From RHKX01 sp963745755 (GTDB lineage: Bacteria > Actinomycetota > Thermoleophilia > Solirubrobacterales > 70-9): a DNA stretch of 64,000 nt. Within the stretch, counting starts at the first letter, position 1. Every line of letters begins with the position of its first letter. Below, in pieces: positions 49,510-58,417 of the stretch. Location: contig CAVUYP010000001.1 in NCBI GenBank assembly GCA_963745755.1, forward strand, positions 868,001 to 932,000. The letters are read 5' to 3'. Made by a program: the position numbers and the translations under genes. The notes under the pieces were generated by a model. The model searched no databases. It saw only the letters and a list, made by a program, of their open reading frames with translations, and had not been told where the DNA came from.

Positions 49510-50304
49510 ATGGGAGCAGCGACAGCGGCCAGCGTTGACGGCAGGATCGTCGCTCCCGAGGAGGCGACGATCTCGATCCTCGACGACGGCCTGCTGCGCG
49601 GCGACGGCGCCTTCGAGGTGATCAAGCTCTACGGCCGTCACCCGTTCCGCCTCGACGAGCACATCGCTCGCCTGCACCGCTCCGCCGACGCGATCCACCT
49701 CGACTTCGACGAGACCGCCCTGCGGGCCGAGATCGCGGCCCTGCTCGCCGAGGGCGGCGATCCCGACTGCTGCCTGCGGATCGTCATCACCCGCGGCGGC
49801 CGGAGGCTGCTGACGATCGAGCGGATTCCCGGCTGGCCCGCCAGCGCCCGGGTCGCCCTGTTGACGCTGACCCCGAGCGAGATCCTCGCCGGCGTCAAGT
49901 CGATCTCCTATGCCGCGAACATGCACGCCACCCGGCTCGCGGTCGAGCGCGGCGCCGACGAGGCGGTCTACGTCGACGCCGGCGGCACCGTCCTCGAGGC
50001 GCCGACGTCCTCGATCTTCTGGACCTCCGCCGACGGCGTGCTGCGGACCCCCGGCCTCGACGTCGGGATCCTCGACTCGATCACGAGGGCGGTCGTCATT
50101 GCCGGCCTCGACGTCGAGGAGGGCGCCTTCGGAGAGGCGGATCTGCGCGGCGCCCGGGAAGCCTTCCTCGCCTCGACGACCCGGGAGATCCAGCCGGTCG
50201 CGGCGATCGACGGCAGCGCGCTCGAGATCGTCGGCGGCGAGCACGCGGCGGCGGCGCTGGCGGCGGTGCGGGAGGCGGTCGAGCGCGAGGCGGCGGCCAG
50301 TTGA
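49510..50304 (+). CDS. Class IV PLP aminotransferase (branched-chain aminotransferase/ADC lyase-like)
   Basis: 264 residues. Fold-type IV signatures: ISILDDGLLRGDGAFEVIKL, FRLDEHIARLHRSA, CLRIVITRGG, the PLP-binding Lys in GVKSISYAANMHATRLA, GADEAVYVD, VLEAPTSSIFW and FLASTTREIQPVA. It resembles 4-amino-4-deoxychorismate lyase and D-amino acid aminotransferases as much as IlvE, so the exact substrate is open. Its stop overlaps the TTG start of the acyl-CoA dehydrogenase (TTGA), making a coupled operon with lipid/acyl-CoA genes. Confidence 0.87.
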   Translation: MGAATAASVDGRIVAPEEATISILDDGLLRGDGAFEVIKLYGRHPFRLDEHIARLHRSADAIHLDFDETALRAEIAALLAEGGDPDCCLRIVITRGGRRLLTIERIPGWPASARVALLTLTPSEILAGVKSISYAANMHATRLAVERGADEAVYVDAGGTVLEAPTSSIFWTSADGVLRTPGLDVGILDSITRAVVIAGLDVEEGAFGEADLRGAREAFLASTTREIQPVAAIDGSALEIVGGEHAAAALAAVREAVEREAAAS

Positions 50305-51482
50305 ACCTCGAGCTGAGCGACGAGCAGCGGCTGATCACGGAGACGGCCCGCAGCTTCGCCGACGAGGTGATCGCGCCGCGGATCCGCGCCAGCGACCGCG
50401 AGTGCCGCTTCGACACCGAGCTCGCTCGCCGGCTCGGCGAGATGGGCTACCTCGGCGCGCCGGTCGCCGAGCAATACGGGGGGCGCGGCCTCGACTACGT
50501 GACCTACGCGCTGATCACCGAGCAGGTCGGCCGCGTCGACAGCGCCGCCCGGACGGTGATCTCGGTGCAGACGTCGCTCGTCTGCGGCTCGATCGAGCGC
50601 TGGTGCAGCGAGGAGCAGAAGCAGCGCTGGCTGCCCGGCCTCTGCAGCGGCGAGCTGTTCGGGTGCTTCGGCCTCACCGAGCCCGATTCCGGATCCGACG
50701 CGGCCGCGATGAAGACCCGGGCGGTGCCGATCGACGGCGGCTGGCGGATCGACGGCCAGAAGATGTGGATCTCGCTCGGCAACGTCGCCGACGTCGCGCT
50801 CGTCTTCGCCCAGACCGACCCGGCCAAGGCCCATCGCGGGCTCGCCTGCTTCCTCGTCCCCACCGACACCACCGGCTTCTCGAGCGCGGAGATCCACGGC
50901 AAGCTCGGCCTCCGCTCCTCCGACACGGCGTCGCTGGCGTTCGACTCGATCGAGGTCGGTGACGACGCGCTGGTCGGCGCGGTCGGCGACGGCTTCAAGA
51001 TCGCGATGAGCGCCCTCGACCTCGGCCGCTACTCGGTGGCGGCGGGCTGCGTCGGGATCTGCGACGGCTGCGTCGACGCCTCGGTGGCCTACGCGACCGA
51101 GCGCGAGCAGTTCGGAGTCCCGATCGCCCGCTTCCAGCTCGTCCAGGCGATGATCGCCGAGATGATCGTCAAGCGCGACGCGGCTCGGCTGCTCGTGATC
51201 AGAGCCGGCCTGCTCAAGGACGCCGGCAGGCCGAGCACGACCGAGACCTCGATCGCGAAGCTCCATGCCAGCGAGTCGGCGGTCGAGTGCGCCAACGCGG
51301 CGATCCAGGTCCACGGCGGCTCCGGCTACGTCGACGATCACCCGGTCGAGCGCTACCTGCGCGACGCCCGGGTGACGACCCTCTACGAGGGGACGTCGCA
51401 GATCCAGAAGCTGATCATCGGCCGCGCCGCGACCGGGATCGACGCGATCCTGCCCTATGCGCCGGAAAGCGACGGCCGATGA
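50301..51482 (+). CDS. Acyl-CoA dehydrogenase
   Basis: 393 residues from a TTG at 50301. Complete ACAD layout: YLGAPVAEQYGGRGLDYVTY, GCFGLTEPDSGSDAAAMKT (FAD/substrate loop), WRIDGQKMWISLGNVADV, YATEREQFGVPIARFQLVQ, IQVHGGSGYVDDHPVERYLR and the catalytic Glu in LYEGTSQIQKLIIGR. It oxidises an acyl-CoA to the 2-enoyl-CoA with electrons going to ETF. The next gene, a crotonase with an ATGA overlap, would act on the product. Confidence 0.93.
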   Translation: MNLELSDEQRLITETARSFADEVIAPRIRASDRECRFDTELARRLGEMGYLGAPVAEQYGGRGLDYVTYALITEQVGRVDSAARTVISVQTSLVCGSIERWCSEEQKQRWLPGLCSGELFGCFGLTEPDSGSDAAAMKTRAVPIDGGWRIDGQKMWISLGNVADVALVFAQTDPAKAHRGLACFLVPTDTTGFSSAEIHGKLGLRSSDTASLAFDSIEVGDDALVGAVGDGFKIAMSALDLGRYSVAAGCVGICDGCVDASVAYATEREQFGVPIARFQLVQAMIAEMIVKRDAARLLVIRAGLLKDAGRPSTTETSIAKLHASESAVECANAAIQVHGGSGYVDDHPVERYLRDARVTTLYEGTSQIQKLIIGRAATGIDAILPYAPESDGR

Positions 51483-52249
51483 GCGGTCCGATCGCGGTGG
51501 CGGTCGAGCGCCGGGTCGCCGTCTGCAGGATCGAGCACGAGCCGAGCCGCAACTCGCTCGGCGCCGGCCTCGCCGAGGAGCTGATCACGACGCTCGAGCG
51601 CCTCGACGGCGACGACGGCGTCGGCGCGATCGTGGTCACCGGCAGCGGCGACTACTTCGCGACCGGGCCCGACATCCGCGCCTTCGCCGGGCAGGGGCAG
51701 GGACCGTCGGCGGATCCGACGCTGGCCGGGTTCTGGGACCGCCAGCGGGCGATCGGCAAGCCGCTGATCGCCGCGGTCAGCGGCTGGGCGCTCTCGACCG
51801 GCTGCGAGCTCGCGCTCGCCTGCGACCTGATCGTCGTCGCCAAGGACGCGACGTTCGGGCTGCCCGAGATCACCTACGGGCTGATCCCGTCCGGCGGCGC
51901 GACCCAGCGTCTGACCCGTGTGCTCGGCAAGCAGCGAGCGATGGAGCTCGTCCTGACCGGCCGGCGGATGAGCGGCAACCAGGCCTTCGAATGGGGCCTC
52001 GCCAACATCATCATGGACCGCCGCAACACGCTCGAGCAGGCGGTGATGCTCGCCGAGGAGATCGCTGCGCGGCCGCCGCTCGCCCTGCGCTACGCGAAAC
52101 GCGCGATCCAGGCCGCCGACGAGGTCGGGCTCGCCGACGGGCTCGCCAGCGAGCGGCGGCTGTTCGCCGACGCGCTCGCAACCGAGGACCGCGTCGAGGG
52201 GATCGGCGCCCTGCTCGAGGGGCGGCGACCCGACTTCAGCGGCAGGTAG
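51479..52249 (+). CDS. Enoyl-CoA hydratase/isomerase
   Basis: 256 residues, ATG at 51479 overlapping the preceding stop. Crotonase blocks: GAIVVTGSGDYFATGPDIRA (oxyanion hole), AAVSGWALSTGCELALACDL (first Glu in GCELA), TFGLPEITYGLIPSGGATQR (second Glu in LPEI) and LTGRRMSGNQAFEWGLAN. Both catalytic acids are present, so hydration of 2-enoyl-CoA is likely. It follows the acyl-CoA dehydrogenase and precedes a GH15 gene by 10 bp. Confidence 0.92.
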   Translation: MSGPIAVAVERRVAVCRIEHEPSRNSLGAGLAEELITTLERLDGDDGVGAIVVTGSGDYFATGPDIRAFAGQGQGPSADPTLAGFWDRQRAIGKPLIAAVSGWALSTGCELALACDLIVVAKDATFGLPEITYGLIPSGGATQRLTRVLGKQRAMELVLTGRRMSGNQAFEWGLANIIMDRRNTLEQAVMLAEEIAARPPLALRYAKRAIQAADEVGLADGLASERRLFADALATEDRVEGIGALLEGRRPDFSGR

Positions 52250-52259
52250 AGTCGCGGTC

Positions 52260-54188
52260 GTGAGCGCTCGGGAAAGTCCCTCGCAGCCGCGGGCGTGCGA
52301 GCAGCAATTCCCGCGGATCGGCTCCTACGGGTTCCTCTCCGACTGCGAGACCGGGGCGCTGATGGCCGCCAACGGCTCGATCGAGTGGATGTGCCTCCCC
52401 CGCTTCGACTCGCCGAGCATCTTCGGAGCGCTGCTCGACCGGACCGCCGGGGCGATGCGGTTCGCGCCGAACGAGCACGTCCCGGTCGCCCGCCGCTACG
52501 AGCCCGGCACGAACGTGATCGAGACGACCTGGGCGACCGAGACCGGCTGGGTGATCGTCCGCGACGCCCTGCTCGTCAACGCCGTCCGCACCCACGACGG
52601 GCGCAACCGGCTCGAGGCCGAGCGGATGCTGGTCCGCTGGGCCCACTGTCCCGAGGGCCGGGCCGAGATCGAGCTCGTCTGCGATGCGCTGCCCGACTAC
52701 GGCCGCGGGGCGGTCGACTGGGATCTCGACAGCGAGCTCGGCGTCGCCACCGCGGTCGTCGACGGCGTGCCGCTGCGGTTCCAGGCCGACATGGACCTCG
52801 AGCTCGACGACGGCCGGATCTGGGGCGTGCGCGACCTCGACACCGACCAGAACGCGTTCTGTGCGCTGACCTGGTCCGACGAGGCGCGGCTGCCCGGCCA
52901 CGCCGGCGAGGCGGCCCGGCAGGTCTACGAGACCGGTCAGGCGTGGCGACGCTGGCTCGAACGCGGCAAGTTCCCCGACCACCGCTGGCGAGGTGAGCTG
53001 CAACGCTCGGCGCTGACCCTGAAGGGGCTGATGTACGCGCCGTCCGGCGGCATGGTCGCCGCGCTCACCACCTCGCTGCCCGAGTCGCCCGGCGGCGAGC
53101 GCAACTGGGACTACCGCTACACCTGGATCCGCGACGCCACCTTCACGCTCTGGGGCCTGCACGTGCTCGGCCTCGACGACGAGGCCCGCGATTTCATGGA
53201 CTTCGTCGAGCGGGTGACCGCCGACGGCGACGGCCACCTGCAGATCATGTACGGGATCGGCGGCGAGAAGGACCTGACCGAGAGCACCCTCGACCACCTG
53301 GACGGATACATCGACTCGAAGCCGGTGCGGATCGGCAACGCCGCCTACTCACAGCGCCAGAACGACGTCTACGGCGCCCTGCTCGACTCGATCTACATCC
53401 ACTCGCGGGCGCTCGGCGGCGTCAGCGACGGCCTCTGGAAGATCGCCTGCCGACAGGTCGAGGCGGCGATGGACATCTGGGAGCAGCCCGACCAGGGCAT
53501 CTGGGAGGCCCGCGGCGAGCCGAAGCACTACCTCTCCTCGAAGCTGATGTGCTGGGTGGCCCTCGACCGCGGCACCCGCCTCGCCAAGGCCCGCGGCGAG
53601 CGCGAGCGCGCCGCGAGCTGGGGCGCCGAGGCGGAGCGGATCAAGCAGGACATCCTCGATCGCGGGGTCAGCGACGACGGCATCTTCCGCCAGCACTACG
53701 ACACCGACGAGCTCGACGCCTCGACGCTGCTGATCCCGCTGGTTCGCTTCCTGCCGTCCGACGACGATCGCGTCGTCAAGACGGTCCTGGCGATCGCCGA
53801 CGGGCTCACCGACATGGGGTTGGTGCTCCGCTACCGAACCGAGCAGACCGACGACGGCCTGCACGGCGCCGAGGGGACGTTCTCGATCTGCTCGTTCTGG
53901 CTGGTCTCGGCGCTTGCCGAGATCGGCGAGCACGACCGCGCCGCGCACCTCTGCGAGCACCTGCTGATCATGGGCGGCGCTCTCGACCTCTACGCCGAGG
54001 AGATCGAGCCGCACACCGGCCGGCAGCTCGGCAACTTCCCGCAGGCGTTCACCCACCTGGCGCTGATCAACGCCGTCTCGCAGGTGATCGCCGACGAGCT
54101 CGCCGACGGCCGCGCACCGAGCGAGCGCGCGGTGTTCACCGAGATGCTCGCCGCCCACGGCGACGGCCACATCGACGAGACCGGCTGA
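52260..54188 (+). CDS. GH15 glycoside hydrolase (trehalase/glucoamylase-like)
   Basis: 642 residues from a GTG. The N-terminal beta domain starts IGSYGFLSDCETGALMAANG and SIEWMCLPRFDSPSIFGALL, the usual opening of actinobacterial GH15 trehalases. The (alpha/alpha)6 barrel has NWDYRYTWIRDATFTLWGLH, then QGIWEARGEPKHYLSSKLMC with the proposed acid Glu and LYAEEIEPHTGRQLGNFPQA with the base Glu. Substrate is trehalose or a maltooligosaccharide; homologues in Mycobacterium are trehalases. No signal peptide, so cytoplasmic. Confidence 0.92.
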   Translation: MSARESPSQPRACEQQFPRIGSYGFLSDCETGALMAANGSIEWMCLPRFDSPSIFGALLDRTAGAMRFAPNEHVPVARRYEPGTNVIETTWATETGWVIVRDALLVNAVRTHDGRNRLEAERMLVRWAHCPEGRAEIELVCDALPDYGRGAVDWDLDSELGVATAVVDGVPLRFQADMDLELDDGRIWGVRDLDTDQNAFCALTWSDEARLPGHAGEAARQVYETGQAWRRWLERGKFPDHRWRGELQRSALTLKGLMYAPSGGMVAALTTSLPESPGGERNWDYRYTWIRDATFTLWGLHVLGLDDEARDFMDFVERVTADGDGHLQIMYGIGGEKDLTESTLDHLDGYIDSKPVRIGNAAYSQRQNDVYGALLDSIYIHSRALGGVSDGLWKIACRQVEAAMDIWEQPDQGIWEARGEPKHYLSSKLMCWVALDRGTRLAKARGERERAASWGAEAERIKQDILDRGVSDDGIFRQHYDTDELDASTLLIPLVRFLPSDDDRVVKTVLAIADGLTDMGLVLRYRTEQTDDGLHGAEGTFSICSFWLVSALAEIGEHDRAAHLCEHLLIMGGALDLYAEEIEPHTGRQLGNFPQAFTHLALINAVSQVIADELADGRAPSERAVFTEMLAAHGDGHIDETG

Positions 54189-54250
54189 CGGCGCCGGCGG
54201 CGAGGCCGCTCGATCGCCGCCGCCGCGACCTGCGTCCCCCGGTCGCGGGC

Positions 54251-55243
54251 TCAGCCCGCGACCCGCGCCTCCTCGGCCGCCTCTATCCGCTCCGCGTCGG
54301 TCGGCGGCGTGTCGCGCAGGTACCACTCGGCGTCGAGGGCTCCGCGCGTGCCCGAGCCGGCGGCGGTGACCGCCTGGCGATAGGTGAAGTCGACGAGGTC
54401 GCCGATCGCGAAGACGCCGGCGAGGTTGGTCCGCGTCGACGGCTCCTCGACCTTGACGTAGCCGTTGTCGTGCAGGTCGACCTGGCCGGCGACCAGCTCC
54501 GAGCCGGGGATGTGCCCGATCGCCACGAAGGCGCCGCCGGCCTTCATCTCGGAGACCTCGCCGCTCTCGGCATGGCGGATCCGGATGTGGTCGAGTGCGC
54601 CGTCGTCGCCGGCGACGAACTCCTCCGGCACGTACGGGGTCTTGAACTCGATGTTGTCGGCCTCGCGAGCCCGGTCCTGCATGACCATCGAGGCGCGGAA
54701 CTCGTCGCGGCGATGCAGAACGGTCAGATTCTCGGCGTACTTGGCGACGAAGATCGAGTCCTCCATGGCCGTGTCGCCGCCGCCGACGACGACGACGTCG
54801 CGACCCTTGAAGAACGCTCCGTCGCAGACCCCGCAGGTCGAGACGCCGCGGCCGCCGAGCTCGATCTCGCCGGGAATGCCGAGCCGCTTCGGCTGCGCGC
54901 CCATCGCCAGGATCACGGTCCGGGCCCGGTACTCGTCGTCGCCGACCCAGACGGTCTGCATGCCGCCGTCGGTCAACTCGACCTTGGTGGCGTCATCGGT
55001 GATGAAGCGGGTGCCGAAGCGCTCCGCCTGGGCGCGGAACCGGTTCATCAGCTCCGGCCCCATGATCCCCTCCGGGAAACCGGGGAAGTTCTCGACCTCG
55101 GTCGTGTTCTGGAGCTGGCCGCCCCACTGGAAGCCCTCGATCACGAGCGGCTCGAGATCGGCGCGAGCCGCGTAGACCGCCGCCGTGTACCCGGCGCAGG
55201 CGCCGCCGATGATGATCACGTTCTCGGTTCGCTTCTCGGTCAC
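54251..55243 (-). CDS. trxB: Thioredoxin-disulphide reductase
   Basis: 330 residues from a GTG at 55243. FAD site is NVIIIGGACAGYTAAVYAAR, where the middle Gly of G-x-G-x2-G is Ala. The redox disulphide is GVSTCGVCDGAFF, the NADPH site VVVVGGGDTAMEDSIFVAK, and the end FAIGDLVDFTYRQAVTAAGS. It reduces thioredoxin with NADPH in the cytosol. The GTG overlaps the stop of the upstream membrane protein (GTGA), so the two are co-translated. No trxA follows; the end is convergent with the GH15 gene. Confidence 0.94.
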   Translation of the reverse strand: MTEKRTENVIIIGGACAGYTAAVYAARADLEPLVIEGFQWGGQLQNTTEVENFPGFPEGIMGPELMNRFRAQAERFGTRFITDDATKVELTDGGMQTVWVGDDEYRARTVILAMGAQPKRLGIPGEIELGGRGVSTCGVCDGAFFKGRDVVVVGGGDTAMEDSIFVAKYAENLTVLHRRDEFRASMVMQDRAREADNIEFKTPYVPEEFVAGDDGALDHIRIRHAESGEVSEMKAGGAFVAIGHIPGSELVAGQVDLHDNGYVKVEEPSTRTNLAGVFAIGDLVDFTYRQAVTAAGSGTRGALDAEWYLRDTPPTDAERIEAAEEARVAG

Positions 55244-56499
55244 TGCTGGCTCCTCGCTTCGAGACTGTCCTGAAACTCTACTTCATTTTGTGAAGTATTG
55301 GAAGGTACCGCGGCCGGCGGCGCCGGCTGCGGCTCATCATCGTCGACGGATCGCCCCTCCGCCTCCCAGCGGGCGACGGTGCGCCGCAGCTGCAGGAAGG
55401 CGACGATACCGGGGGGCAGCGGCATCCAGAAGGCGATCAGCCGGTAGACGAGCACTGCCGCGATCACCGTCGCCGCGGGCTCGCCGAAGATCACGAAAGC
55501 GCCGATCAGCCCGCCGTCTACGGCGCCGACGCCGGCCGGGTCGGGCGCGAGGTTCGCCGCCATCCCGACGAAGAAGCCGATCACGAGGACGCCGATCGGC
55601 AGCGCCACGCCGAACGCCATGAACGTCGCCCAGAGGATGCCGATGTTCGATGCCCAGAACCCGGCCGCCCCGAGCACCGCCAGGCCGCCCTTGCGGGGCT
55701 CGCGGACGAAGCCGAACGCGAGCCGGGTTCCGGTCGAGATCGTCGCCGGCACGTTGCTGAGCCGCAGGGCCGTCCGGCTCGCCCAGTTGTTCCCCTCGAG
55801 CGTGAGCCGGCGCTCGAGGTCGCCGGGAACCAGCATGACCAGCAGGAAGACGAGCGCGACCCCGCCGGCGATCGCGGCCGGGACGATCGTCATCGAGACC
55901 GGATCGGGTCCCGACAGGACCCCGGTCTCGAGCAGCACGCCGAAGACGATCACCGCGAGCACGTAGAAGGCGTAGAGGAGGACCAGGAACGCGACCATCC
56001 GCTCCGCCGCCTCGGTGCGCCGCATCCCCGCCTTGCGCAGCGCCCAGTAGCTGAGGACGACGCCGCCGGCGCCACCTGCCGAGAGCACCCGCGAGGCGGC
56101 CAGCCCGGCCATCGTGATCTGGTAGCTCTCCCGCCAATCGAGGTGGACGAGGTTCTCGCCGATGACGCCGCGGAACAGCGCCACGTAGGAGCCGAAGGCG
56201 AGGACGTTGAAGCCGACGGCAACGGCGAACCATTGCCACTCCCCCTCGCCCATCTTCTCGATCGCGTCCTCGAGGCCGATCAGCTTCGGCAGCAGCACGT
56301 AGATCGCTGCGAACATCAGCAGCACGATCAGCGTCGTCAGCGCGACCCGGCGCGGGTTCTCGAGCAGCGACGGCGCCTCCTCGTCGCCCGGCGGCGCCGT
56401 CGCCGGGGACGCTTCGGTCAGAGCTGCGGCGGCGGCCGCGAGTCGCTCCCCGTCGTGATCGAGCTCGCTCCCCTCGGCCATCGACGCCCATGTTCGCAT
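55240..56499 (-). CDS. UPF0104/LPG-synthase transmembrane-domain (flippase-like) protein
   Basis: 419 residues from the ATG at 56499 (an ATG at 56481 is also possible). About eight helices; the family core is LASRVLSAGGAGGVVLSYWALRK near helices 3-4 and MAANLAPDPAGVGAVDGGLIG near helix 7, the blocks shared with the MprF flippase domain and YbhN. The C-terminal soluble synthase domain of MprF is absent. Probably a lipid or glycolipid translocator. Translationally coupled to trxB by a 4-base overlap. Confidence 0.87.
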   Translation of the reverse strand: MRTWASMAEGSELDHDGERLAAAAAALTEASPATAPPGDEEAPSLLENPRRVALTTLIVLLMFAAIYVLLPKLIGLEDAIEKMGEGEWQWFAVAVGFNVLAFGSYVALFRGVIGENLVHLDWRESYQITMAGLAASRVLSAGGAGGVVLSYWALRKAGMRRTEAAERMVAFLVLLYAFYVLAVIVFGVLLETGVLSGPDPVSMTIVPAAIAGGVALVFLLVMLVPGDLERRLTLEGNNWASRTALRLSNVPATISTGTRLAFGFVREPRKGGLAVLGAAGFWASNIGILWATFMAFGVALPIGVLVIGFFVGMAANLAPDPAGVGAVDGGLIGAFVIFGEPAATVIAAVLVYRLIAFWMPLPPGIVAFLQLRRTVARWEAEGRSVDDDEPQPAPPAAVPSNTSQNEVEFQDSLEARSQQ

Positions 56500-56533
56500 C
56501 CCCGTCGGGGGGCCCGGCGGACCGCCGGGCCGC

Positions 56534-57546
56534 TCAGGCGTTGGCGGTGCGCTCGAGCTGCTGGACGGCGCCGCTGATCGCCAGCGCCAGCGGCTCGGCA
56601 AACGGCTCGCCGACGCGAACCGCGGCGACGAGGCCGAGGCCGGCGAGCAGGTCGACGACGTAGTGCTCGCCGAGGTAGACGAGGGCGAAGCCGAGCACGC
56701 CCGCGTAGGTCCAGCCGATCGCCCCCGCCGCCCGGTTCGACTCGCCGAGCAGGATCGCCGCCAGCACCGAGGCGCCGAAGTGCAGGGACGGCATCGCCGC
56801 CCACGGGTTGCCGTCGACGGCCTCGTACATCTTCGGCCAGGCGGCCCGGAACGTCTCCTCGCCGACCGCGAGCATCCGCCGCTCGACCCGGTCGTCGCCG
56901 CGTGTGGCCGTTCGCCGCCGCCCACCAGGGCGGCGCCGTCGGCACGGCGATGTAGGTGGCGCAGCCGAGGTCGAAGGCGGCGCCCATCTGCCGCGCCGCC
57001 CGCGCGAACCCGCGCTCGTCCTTGACGAGGATGTAGAGCAGCGACAGGTGCGGCTCGAAGAACCAGGCCCAATGGGCGAAGCTGAGCAGCCGGTCGAGGG
57101 CGGTGACCGATGCCGTCGGCGGGCGTCAGCGCCGCCTGCAGCCGCGAGTTCGGCAGCCGGCCGCGGCCGATCAGCCCGGTCGAAGCGGATCGGGTAGTCG
57201 GATCTTGAGCCGCTTGCGGCAGCGCATCGGGGTCGTCGTAGGGCAGCTCGTGGACCATCGTGAACGCCCACATCTGCTGGGCGAACAGGAAAGCGTCCCG
57301 GGTCTTCGTCCGCGACTTCAGCGTCGCCAGCCCGACCGGGCCGGCGACCGTGGCGGCGACCGTCGCCGCCGCCGGCAGCCGCAACCGCCTGCGCAGCAGC
57401 GGCACCGCGACCGATGCGACGATCGCCGCGAAGGCGGCTCCGCGGAGCCAGGGCCGCAACCGGGACCGGCTCCGGCGCGATGAAGAAGCCGCCGCAGTCA
57501 AAGCGCGGGCGAGTATAGAAGCGATCCGGAAGGGGCAGAGCGGCAT
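56534..57546 (-). CDS. PAP2-like membrane phosphatase, several frame breaks
   Basis: The coding path must switch frame at least four times: from FAQQMWAFTMVHELPYDD to DYPIRFDR (57215), to GLIGRGRLPNSRLQAALTPA, to ALDRLLSFAHWAWFFEPHLS near 57105, and to MYEAVDGNPWAAMPSLHFGA near 56905, ending VYLGEHYVVDLLAGLG. The blocks PSLHFG and GEHYVVDLLAG are PAP2 phosphatase motifs of the inositol-phosphorylceramide-synthase-like kind. The intact protein would be ~330 residues. So many breaks point to poor base accuracy or a dead gene. It is divergent from the oxidase locus. Confidence 0.7.
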
Positions 57547-57578
57547 CTGCCGGGTCGTCCCCCTAGAATGGCGGCGCC

Positions 57579-58417
57579 TTGCAGGCCCCTCGCAGAAGAG
57601 CCGCCCTTTTTTCGCTCGCCGCGACCGCCGGCGCCCTCGCCGCGACGCCGGAGCTCGCGGCCGCCGATCTCCTCGCACCCGGCGCGACCGGCTCGGACGG
57701 CGCCGGCAGCGCCCGCACCCTCTACATCATCATGGCCGTGCTCGCGGTCCTGATCGTCGTCGCCGTCCTCGGTGCCCTCGTCCGCGCGCTTCGCACCCGC
57801 ACGACCGCCGCCGACCGCGAGGCCGGCGCCCGCCGGACCCGCGGCACCGGCTCGGTCCAGGTCCGCGTCGGCGCCGGGCTCGGCGGTGCTCGCCCTGATC
57901 CTCTTCGTCGTCGGCATCGTCTTCACCGGCAAGGCGACCGAGGTCGAGGCATCGGCGAACGACCCGATCACGATCCAGGCCGACGCCCAACAATGGGTCT
58001 GGCGCTACGAGTACCCGGTCTCCGATCCCTCCCCGGACGGATTCAACAGCGACGCGGCCTACAGCTACCAGGAGCTCGTCGTGCCCGGTCGACACCCCGA
58101 TCAACCTCGAGATCAGCTCGACCGACGTCCTGCACCGCTGGTCGGTGCCGTCGCTGACCCTCAGCGCCGACGCGGTCCCCGGGCTCGAGAACGAGGTTTC
58201 CTTCACCGCGACCGAGACCGGCACCTACGAGGGTGCCTCGACCAAGTTCTCGGGCCCCGGCTACGCGACGATGCGGACCCGCGTGATCGTCGTCGAGCCC
58301 GACCAGTACGAGGCGTTTCTGAAGGAGCGCCTCGCCGGCATCAAGGCCGCCCGCAAGGCGGTCCAGGAGCGGGTTCAGAACGGAACGGCACCGGGAGTGA
58401 GGTTCGAGCAGAAATGA
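57579..58417 (+). CDS. Cytochrome c oxidase subunit II homologue lacking CuA ligands, frame interrupted twice
   Basis: Start TTG 57579; signal peptide and first helix (LYIIMAVLAVLIVVAVLGAL) in one frame, a second helix (VLALILFVVGIVFTGKATEV) after a shift near 57885, then IQADAQQWVWRYEYPV and ELVVPG, then after a shift near 58090 LEISSTDVLHRWSVPSL and the CuA loop. That loop (58220-58273) reads GTYEGASTKFSGPGYATM. Canonical subunit II has Cys, Glu, Cys and His where this has Ser, Lys, Ser and Tyr. The first CuA His (VLHRW) and Met remain. It therefore cannot form CuA. The stop overlaps the ATG of the subunit I homologue. Confidence 0.85.

Noticed and set aside
53549..55273. Long + strand open frame over the GH15 end and trxB
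   Set aside because: No recognisable motif; both covered genes have complete family signatures in their own frames.
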